DNA from: an uncultured Porphyromonadaceae bacterium
GTDB lineage: Bacteria > Bacteroidota > Bacteroidia > Bacteroidales > Muribaculaceae
Length of the DNA: 5,087 bases
Direction of reading: 5' to 3'
NCBI GenBank assembly: GCA_947176545.1
Contig: CAMWRB010000114.1
Location: forward strand, 1 to 5,087
A program made the position numbers and the translations under genes. Shown piece by piece: positions 1-5,087 of the stretch. How positions within the stretch are numbered: position 1 is the stretch's first letter; each line of letters starts with the position of its first letter. The notes under the pieces are model-generated. The model made no database searches, had not been told where the DNA came from, and saw nothing but the letters and a program-made list of their open reading frames with translations.

Positions 1-751
1 GACGTGCATTCTCCGGACGGGAGATGTACCCTTCTATTTTGACCAGAGAGGTGTCTACCTCCACCGGCAGTAACTCCATCTTCAGATTATTCTTCCACAA
101 ATCCTCGATTCGTTGCTTGAATGTGGCTGCCCGCAGTTCTATCTTGCGTGAGCCGGTGTCGATACTCATCCGGATATTATTATTGACAAGAGCCAGTCGT
201 TCAAATTCCCGTAATATATTTGACAACTCCACATTATCGCTCTTCAGGAACTTACGTCGGGCGGGGACATTGAAGAAAATGTTTCTTACCGCAATTGAGG
301 TGCCGATTTCACACACTTCCGCACTCTGTGACTCAACCTTCGATGCATTTATCAGCAGACGGGTACCTATATTGTCACCGGGGCGCATCGTGCGTACCTC
401 TACCTGTGAGATGGCACATATCGAGGGTAACGCCTCGCCGCGGAATCCCATGGTGTGCAGAGTGAACAAATCGTCGGCACGGCGTATCTTGGACGTGGCG
501 TGACGTTCGAACGCCATGCGTGCGTCGGTCACACTCATACCGCATCCGTTGTCTATGACCTGTATCAACGTGCGACCTGCATCCTTGATATAGATTCTTA
601 TATCGGTAGCTCCGGCATCGACAGCATTCTCTACCAACTCCTTGATTACCGATGCGGGGCGCTGTATCACCTCACCGGCGGCAATCTGATTGGCAACTGA
701 ATCCGGCAGCAATTTAATAACGTCATTCATATCTCGGTTATATTCTGACAT
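1..751 (-). CDS. mutL: DNA mismatch repair protein MutL, N-terminal part (cut by window edge)
   Basis: MutL is the ATP-driven matchmaker of DNA mismatch repair, linking MutS at a mismatch to strand incision. The visible 250 residues cover the GHKL ATPase domain and the start of the transducer domain. Seen directly: the QIAAGEV segment (22-28), [17 protein letters not shown] (32-48) with the expected catalytic Glu38 and Mg-binding Asn42, DNGCGM (67-72), RHATSKI (83-89), the ATP-lid motif GFRGEAL (102-108), and [13 protein letters not shown] (159-171). All key ATPase residues are present. The C-terminal dimerisation/endonuclease domain lies outside the window, so its metal-binding motif cannot be judged. 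ATG at 751 is chosen; an in-frame ATG at 730 (residue 8) would also keep every motif. No Shine-Dalgarno is visible. The gene follows the OstA-like gene by 59 nt without an obvious terminator or promoter, so co-transcription is likely. Family assignment is very secure. Confidence 0.97.
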   Translation of the reverse strand, partial: MSEYNRDMNDVIKLLPDSVANQIAAGEVIQRPASVIKELVENAVDAGATDIRIYIKDAGRTLIQVIDNGCGMSVTDARMAFERHATSKIRRADDLFTLHTMGFRGEALPSICAISQVEVRTMRPGDNIGTRLLINASKVESQSAEVCEIGTSIAVRNIFFNVPARRKFLKSDNVELSNILREFERLALVNNNIRMSIDTGSRKIELRAATFKQRIEDLWKNNLKMELLPVEVDTSLVKIEGYISRPENAR

Positions 752-810
752 CAGTCGCGGAAGGAGGGGTTGTCGTCTGCCTCCGCCGGACGGGATTATC
801 CGTACGCTAT

Positions 811-2694
811 TTAATTACTTGAAAAATACTGCTCCAACTCTTCTGAAATCTCACCCAAATCATCGGCCCATCGCAGGCGGTCATCATACCACTCCCGACG
901 CGGCCTGAGCACACCATACCATTCTGCCTTGGGGAGTAACTTCTGATTACGCTTTACATCACCGATGGGAGTAACCGTACCTGTCACTTCGGGCCACATC
1001 TTCAGGCGTTCCAGTTCCCCGTTGTTCAGGTCCACATTCAGGTACGAACTCTCGGCATATACAAAACGCGAATAGGTCGAGTCACGTTCCATCGGCAGAA
1101 AAATGGTCATCACAGACCCCTCCCCCTCCAGACGTCTCAGACCCTTTCCGTCCAGATAGAGCATCATACGGTCGGCCGAAAGCTGATTATAGAAATCCTC
1201 CTCGACACTCTCCATCATCAACCCTTTATGCGGCAGACGGGCCCAGTCGGCTGTCGAATCATTGAAGTGTACCGTGATTGTATCCCCCTTAATCTGTCGC
1301 TCGTCGCTCCATACGATTGGCAATCGCGTCATGTTGAGCAATGAGTCATACTCGGTATACATGATGGTGTCCGAAACACCCTGAAGGTCTGTCCTGAAGA
1401 AGCGGGCACGCGGATATGCCTTGGCCACATGAAATTCCCTGTGTACGGAGTCTGATACAGCTCGTGGCCCGATGACCTGTATGGTGTCTCCGGACAGTGT
1501 ATCCAACACAGCGACAGCTACCGAATCGGTACGCGTCACTGTCGGTACAAGTCTGTCGATAAGCCATGTACGAATGGTGTCGGCGCGCATGAAGAGCGTG
1601 TCGGGCCGCGAATACTCTATCATCAGCGGATATTCTGTAGCCATCGCCTCACGAGTCGAGTCGTTGTATATTCCGAACCCACCTATCAGCCGTGCCTTGC
1701 GGGCCGTGTCATTAATCACCATCGGCGTGGGCACCTTGTTGGGGTCACGGAATGAATAAGCACGGGTGATACGGGTCGCCGGGTCATATACTATTGAGTC
1801 TCCGACCAAGGTTGTCACTCGGTTCAGACTGTCGCGGTGTATCACTGTCGAACGCGACAGAAGTTCAGCGATTCCGGTCTCGGTGTTGTACAGACCTTTC
1901 GACGTAAATATTGTATCATTCTCGCTGCGAATCTCGGTAAAAGTCTCGATACGCGCTATGTGTGTCTCGGTATTGTAATATAGAGTGTCCGTGAGCATCT
2001 CAAACTTATTGTCCTTGCTCCTGAGCACGACATCATAGAAGAACTCGGCGTTCTTGCTTGACGGTGAATAATTACCATAGAGTGAAGTGAGCACATTCTG
2101 TTTATCCTCAAGACGTCCGCCGTCGGCATACCATCCCAAATCGGTAGACATATCATAGTCGAGACTGTCGGTAGTCAGTATTACATCACGGTTCTCCATG
2201 ATGACCTGAGGTTGCGTAGTTCCGCATCTGAGCTTGGCGAAGCGCATCGTTCCGTCGTAATATAGCTTATCGGCATAGACAAAGAGGGTATCACCCTGCT
2301 GCATCTTCACATGACTGAACGCATCGAGCGAGTTCAGCTCCGGATAATAATAAGCCGAGTCACAAAACATCCTCAGTCCGGCCTGACGAAACTGCACGTT
2401 GCCCTTGACAATCTGCATCTCCTGAGGTGAGTATTGGGGTCGATACAACGAGTCAGCCTGCTCAAGAAAAACTATGTTGCTGCGGTATCTGTTGGCCGAC
2501 GGGATTTGCGGCTTGGTCGGAAACTGAGGGTCAGGACGATGATATTCATCCTTTTTACCTCCGTCTTTAGCCTTCACTTTCCCGCTTTTCTGAGCTTGGG
2601 CCGAGGCCTGACGCGCCAGTTCACCAAAACCGGAAACGGCAATGATGACCAACAACATACAGATAGCTTTACGGCTGATACGCTCAAAATTCAT
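811..2694 (-). CDS. OstA/LptA-like exported protein (outer-membrane LPS-transport fold)
   Basis: This 627-residue protein resembles the OstA-like family of Bacteroidota, related to the LptA/LptC/LptD-N beta-jellyroll that carries LPS across the periplasm. Residues 1-34 look like a signal peptide: basic start (MNFERISRK), hydrophobic core [15 protein letters not shown], and an A-S-A-Q-A cleavage zone. A Lys/Pro-rich linker follows (36-66). The OstA-like core begins near FLEQADSLY (76-84), continues through [23 protein letters not shown] (95-117) and [14 protein letters not shown] (135-148), and repeats D-[TS]-[LI]-hydrophobic strands to about residue 480. The C-terminal part (540-627) is Trp/Arg-rich and not recognised. 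It is far longer than a single-domain LptA, and no LptD-type outer-membrane barrel is evident. The open frame extends 24 nt further to a TTG inside surA, but ATG at 2694 puts the signal peptide at the N-terminus and leaves an 11-nt gap after surA. An LPS-transport role is inferred from fold and neighbours. Confidence 0.85.
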   Translation of the reverse strand: MNFERISRKAICMLLVIIAVSGFGELARQASAQAQKSGKVKAKDGGKKDEYHRPDPQFPTKPQIPSANRYRSNIVFLEQADSLYRPQYSPQEMQIVKGNVQFRQAGLRMFCDSAYYYPELNSLDAFSHVKMQQGDTLFVYADKLYYDGTMRFAKLRCGTTQPQVIMENRDVILTTDSLDYDMSTDLGWYADGGRLEDKQNVLTSLYGNYSPSSKNAEFFYDVVLRSKDNKFEMLTDTLYYNTETHIARIETFTEIRSENDTIFTSKGLYNTETGIAELLSRSTVIHRDSLNRVTTLVGDSIVYDPATRITRAYSFRDPNKVPTPMVINDTARKARLIGGFGIYNDSTREAMATEYPLMIEYSRPDTLFMRADTIRTWLIDRLVPTVTRTDSVAVAVLDTLSGDTIQVIGPRAVSDSVHREFHVAKAYPRARFFRTDLQGVSDTIMYTEYDSLLNMTRLPIVWSDERQIKGDTITVHFNDSTADWARLPHKGLMMESVEEDFYNQLSADRMMLYLDGKGLRRLEGEGSVMTIFLPMERDSTYSRFVYAESSYLNVDLNNGELERLKMWPEVTGTVTPIGDVKRNQKLLPKAEWYGVLRPRREWYDDRLRWADDLGEISEELEQYFSSN

Positions 2695-2705
2695 AACATT
2701 CGCTA

Positions 2706-4082
2706 TTACTTGACCCAACCCTCATATTGGAAGTCACAATTTCCCCAGCCATCCTCTATACGTACGTATGTCTCCTTAATCTTGCGTTCCACCCATTCCT
2801 TGATTTTCTCCTCCTTCAGATGCTCTTCATATAACTCTTTAATCATGTTGTAATCATCCTGCATCGAAGCGCGGTGTCCGGGTATTCTCTCACGGAGACG
2901 TACGATTGCGATTACATCGGCATTCTTCTTCTGGTCTTTCATTATGAAAGCTTCCGAGATGTCTCCCGGCTGCATGTTCTCAATCTTGTTGGCCACTTCC
3001 GGAGGTAGCTGTTGCATCTCGAAACGCGGTGAAGATGTATAACCGTCGGTATTGACCATCAGACCGGCATTGTTGCGCGTGTCCTTGTCCTGCGACACAT
3101 AGCGCGCGGCATCCTCGAATTTGATTTTACCCGAAACGATGTCTGCCCTCAGTGAGTCAAGACGTGTCACACCCTCGCGAAGTTCGGCATCACTGACCTT
3201 CGGACGCAAGAGTATGTGACGCACATTTATCTGCTCGCCCCGCTTCTCAATAAGCTGTATGATGTGATAACCGAATTCGGTCTCGACAATGCGTGAAACC
3301 TTTTTCGGGTCATTGAGATTGAAAGCCACATTTGAGAACTCCGGCACAAAATCCGCTTTACCATGGAAACCGAGCTCACCACCCTGCATGGCCGAGCCAT
3401 CCTCGGAATACATGATGGCAAGCGTGGAAAATTCCGACTTACCGCTATTGACACGTTCGGCATAATCACGCAGACGGGCTTTGACATCCTCTATCTCCTG
3501 ACGCGGGATGACGGGATTAATCGTGATAATCTGAGCCTCGACCTGCAACGGCACATAGGGTACGCTATCCTCCGGGAGTGACTCGAAATAACGACCGACC
3601 TCACGCGGTGTTCCCTTGATATCTTTGGTAAGATTCTGCTTCACGCTCGACACTATATAGTCATTACGCATCATCTCCATGAGCTGCTCGCGCAATTGGG
3701 GCAACGGCTTGCGGAAGTATTGCTCCACTTTCTCCTTGGAACCGAGATTGGTAACAAAAAAGTTGATTCGCCGGTCTGTCTGTACCTGTACCTGATTGTC
3801 AGGCGCCTCGATGGTGTCTATCTTGGCCTGATGCAGGAAGAGTTTCTCGACGGCTATCTGCTCGGGGATGACACAATACGGGTCACCCTGGATATTGACT
3901 CCCTCACTGCGCATCTGAGCATACTGTTCTTCTATGTCGGAGCGGAAGATTGCCTCATCTCCAACTATCCATGCCACCTCATCGATGGTATTCTTGGCCG
4001 GTTTGGCCATGATTAGCGATGTCGCACCGACAATGGCAGCGGCCGCCAATAGTCCTGTCTTTCTTATGGTGTTCACTTTCAT
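2706..4082 (-). CDS. surA: SurA-like periplasmic peptidyl-prolyl isomerase/chaperone with two parvulin domains
   Basis: SurA escorts unfolded outer-membrane proteins across the periplasm to the BAM machine. The 458-residue product has a signal peptide (1 to about 26-29: MKVNTIRK, an Ala-rich core, cleavage near IMA or KPA). A SurA N-terminal chaperone domain follows (about 33-165), opening with DEVAWIVGDEAIFRSDIE. Parvulin 1 spans about 180-282 with QGGELGFHGKADFVPEF (233-249) and ETEFGYHIIQL (267-277). Parvulin 2 spans about 283-397, opening with INVRHILL (285-292). A charged C-terminal helix region (405-440) probably packs back on the N-domain, as in E. coli SurA. Length and order fit the family. 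Parvulin 1 lacks the N-terminal His of the fold (Gln184 there), and parvulin 2 lacks the GG-LG and GYHI motifs, so isomerase activity is doubtful while chaperone activity remains plausible. The start ATG shares one base with the upstream stop, and ATG at 4082 gives an ideal signal peptide. Confidence 0.93.
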   Translation of the reverse strand: MKVNTIRKTGLLAAAAIVGATSLIMAKPAKNTIDEVAWIVGDEAIFRSDIEEQYAQMRSEGVNIQGDPYCVIPEQIAVEKLFLHQAKIDTIEAPDNQVQVQTDRRINFFVTNLGSKEKVEQYFRKPLPQLREQLMEMMRNDYIVSSVKQNLTKDIKGTPREVGRYFESLPEDSVPYVPLQVEAQIITINPVIPRQEIEDVKARLRDYAERVNSGKSEFSTLAIMYSEDGSAMQGGELGFHGKADFVPEFSNVAFNLNDPKKVSRIVETEFGYHIIQLIEKRGEQINVRHILLRPKVSDAELREGVTRLDSLRADIVSGKIKFEDAARYVSQDKDTRNNAGLMVNTDGYTSSPRFEMQQLPPEVANKIENMQPGDISEAFIMKDQKKNADVIAIVRLRERIPGHRASMQDDYNMIKELYEEHLKEEKIKEWVERKIKETYVRIEDGWGNCDFQYEGWVK

Positions 4083-4084
4083 TA
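4080..4084 (-). promoter_or_regulatory. TAATG stop/start overlap coupling the lipoprotein gene to surA
   Basis: On the minus strand the TAA stop of the lipoprotein gene and the ATG of surA share one A, giving TAATG. This arrangement normally implies one mRNA and translational coupling, so the lipoprotein and SurA should be made together. The overlap is seen directly; the coupling is inferred. Confidence 0.8.
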
Positions 4085-4966
4085 TATTTTCACGTTTTCA
4101 TTATCTATTATTTTAAGCTTGCCATCCTTGATGGCCGACTGATATAACTCCCGCTTAATCCTCTTACCGAATGCCTCACCGCGCGCTGATTCCAGAATAC
4201 GACGTATCTGCGGTAAGGCCACCTCGTACGGCATCACCTCTCCGGAGGGTATATAATCACTTATATGGAGCATGTATGTCATGCCTGAGTAAGTCGTTTC
4301 AAAGTATGGTTTGTCGCTCACGAACATATCCACATCCTCGAACCTGTAGGGGATTTGCTGCTCGATGGTGCGGATATCCATCCATTTGTCTTCAAAAAAT
4401 GAATACTTCACACACTCATCAAGTCCGTATTTCTCCAGATTATCAATAGCATCGGGAGTCGCCGTCGCCATCCAACGTCTTATATCCTTGATACGTCCTG
4501 CCTTGGAGGGAACTTTGATAAACAGTCCCTTGATGACCGGACGCTTCAACACCAACTCATCCGAGTGCGACTTGTAATAGGCCTGCAAGTCACCATCCTT
4601 TATATCCGTCGGCGTAGTCTCAAGTATCTTTCTGCGGTAGGATTCGATAATCAGTGTGTTGCGGTAGTCATTGACCAACTGCTCGATACGCTCCCTGTCA
4701 TCTATATTATCAAAGGCTACGTCTACCAGCAGCATGTTATCCAACCAGTTATTGACCAGCAGATTGAACATGGCGACACTATCCTCCGGAGATAATCCCT
4801 GCGGTATCCGTCGCACTATATCCATGCGGGTCAATACACTGTCACCGACTTCAATAAGAGCATCCTCAGGCAACTCTCCGCCGGCAGTGTGATTACATGA
4901 CGACATCACAGCGACCATGCCCGTCAGCACCATTGCCGGGCACAACAAGTGCCGCAGGCACTTCAT
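4082..4966 (-). CDS. SurA-N-like lipoprotein with degenerate parvulin region, putative periplasmic chaperone
   Basis: The 294-residue product from this start begins with a lipoprotein signal: MKCLRH, hydrophobic stretch LLCPAMVLTGMVAV, then MSSC with Cys24 as the likely lipidated residue. Residues 37-115 resemble the start of SurA/PpiC chaperone domains (ALIEVGDSVLTRMDIVRRIP, then SPEDS and a helix ending LLVDVAF). Residues 140-245 occupy the place of a parvulin domain (VIKGLFIKV near the start, YMLHISDYI near the end) but lack the HIL, GG-LG and GYHI signatures. The C-terminal helix segment (246-288, PYEVALPQIRRILES onward) is typical of PpiC-like proteins. It is therefore probably a membrane-anchored chaperone rather than an active isomerase, working with the SurA encoded next. 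The start is uncertain: in-frame ATGs also exist at 4969, 4993 and 5029. The 5029 and 4993 starts give a long or acidic leader, and 5029 lies upstream of the candidate promoter. The stop overlaps the surA start by one base. Confidence 0.75.
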   Translation of the reverse strand: MKCLRHLLCPAMVLTGMVAVMSSCNHTAGGELPEDALIEVGDSVLTRMDIVRRIPQGLSPEDSVAMFNLLVNNWLDNMLLVDVAFDNIDDRERIEQLVNDYRNTLIIESYRRKILETTPTDIKDGDLQAYYKSHSDELVLKRPVIKGLFIKVPSKAGRIKDIRRWMATATPDAIDNLEKYGLDECVKYSFFEDKWMDIRTIEQQIPYRFEDVDMFVSDKPYFETTYSGMTYMLHISDYIPSGEVMPYEVALPQIRRILESARGEAFGKRIKRELYQSAIKDGKLKIIDNENVKI

Positions 4967-5006
4967 CATGATATCTGTCAAAGCATCACGCATAATCTCT
5001 AACCTA

Positions 5007-5014
5007 CAAAAATA
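5007..5014 (-). promoter_or_regulatory. Candidate Bacteroidota -7 promoter box
   Basis: The minus strand reads TATTTTTG, an exact match to the TAnnTTTG -7 element used by the primary sigma factor of Bacteroidota. Transcription would begin near position 5000, about 35 nt before the ATG at 4966. No convincing TTTG -33 box sits at the expected spacing (about 5034-5037 reads CTCG), and the local sequence is AT-rich, so a chance match is possible. If real, it drives the whole minus-strand gene set and excludes the upstream start at 5029. Confidence 0.4.
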
Positions 5015-5061
5015 ATAAAATATCCCCACACCACGAGCATACGGACAATGAAATATACGAT

Positions 5062-5082
5062 AAAAAAAGCGACCGCACCCTC
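5062..5082 (-). terminator. Possible 3' arm and T-run of a terminator cut by the window edge
   Basis: On the minus strand a GC-rich segment GAGGGTGCGGTCGC (5082-5069) is followed at once by seven T (5068-5062), the pattern of the descending arm and U-tract of an intrinsic terminator. The matching ascending arm, GCGACCGCACCCTC, would lie beyond position 5087 and cannot be seen. If present, it would end the gene upstream of the lipoprotein gene and make the lipoprotein gene first in its operon. Confidence 0.3.
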
Positions 5083-5087
5083 AAATC

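Noticed and set aside
24..503. 159-codon open frame on the plus strand
   Set aside because: It lies entirely antisense to mutL, whose conserved ATPase motifs are unambiguous, and its translation is Ser/Arg-rich with no recognisable motif.
785..801. CGGA...TCCG inverted repeat between the OstA-like gene and mutL
   Set aside because: The stem is only four base pairs with an eight-base loop and no T-run follows, so it is not a credible terminator.
821..828. TATTTTTC on the minus strand as a promoter -7 box for mutL
   Set aside because: It lies in the end of the OstA-like coding region, misses the final G of TAnnTTTG, and the nearest TTTG is about 27 nt upstream, too far for a -33 box.
2695..2718. 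Upstream TTG start (2718) for the OstA-like protein, overlapping surA by 13 nt
   Set aside because: It adds eight residues ahead of a well-formed signal peptide and uses a rarer start codon; ATG at 2694 explains the N-terminus better.
2434..2853. 139-codon open frame on the plus strand across the OstA-like/surA junction
   Set aside because: It is antisense to the signal peptide region of the OstA-like gene and the 3' end of surA, has no domain, and its hydrophobic patch is probably the complement of real coding sequence.
1..5087. Mobile element, CRISPR array, tRNA/rRNA, riboswitch or defence system
   Set aside because: I found no direct repeat array, transposase or integrase motif, tRNA-like cloverleaf or target-site duplication. 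The window is almost fully occupied by four housekeeping or envelope genes.

Overview
The window reads as a piece of a Bacteroidota chromosome, probably order Bacteroidales. The reasons are the linkage of a two-parvulin SurA, a long soluble OstA/LptA-like protein and mutL, the absence of clear Shine-Dalgarno sequences, and a TAnnTTTG-type promoter element ahead of the first gene. I cannot name the genus from sequence alone. Muribaculaceae or a relative is a guess.

All four genes lie on the minus strand, so transcription runs from high to low coordinates. Positions 4967-5087 are an upstream intergenic region. It ends in what looks like one arm of a terminator for the preceding gene, cut by the window edge, and it carries a candidate -7 promoter box at 5007-5014. 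Next come a SurA-N-like lipoprotein with a degenerate parvulin region (4082-4966), a periplasmic SurA-type foldase/chaperone (2706-4082, joined to the lipoprotein gene by a TAATG stop/start overlap), an OstA/LptA-like exported protein (811-2694, 11 nt after surA), and the first 250 codons of the mismatch-repair ATPase MutL (2-751, 59 nt after the OstA gene, running off the left edge).

The first three products are all predicted to be exported and form a coherent outer-membrane assembly set: two chaperone-like proteins that could escort unfolded outer-membrane proteins through the periplasm, and one protein of the LPS-transport fold family. The surA/OstA pairing recalls the surA-lptD neighbourhood of Enterobacteria. 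MutL is functionally unrelated and seems to be a co-transcribed passenger.

There is no mobile element, CRISPR array, RNA gene or defence system in the window. The long open frames on the plus strand are antisense shadows of these genes. The most interesting points are inside the proteins: the two conserved parvulin histidines are split between the two SurA domains, the upstream lipoprotein has lost the parvulin signature altogether, and the OstA-like protein carries a long series of Asp-Thr/Ser-hydrophobic strand motifs.
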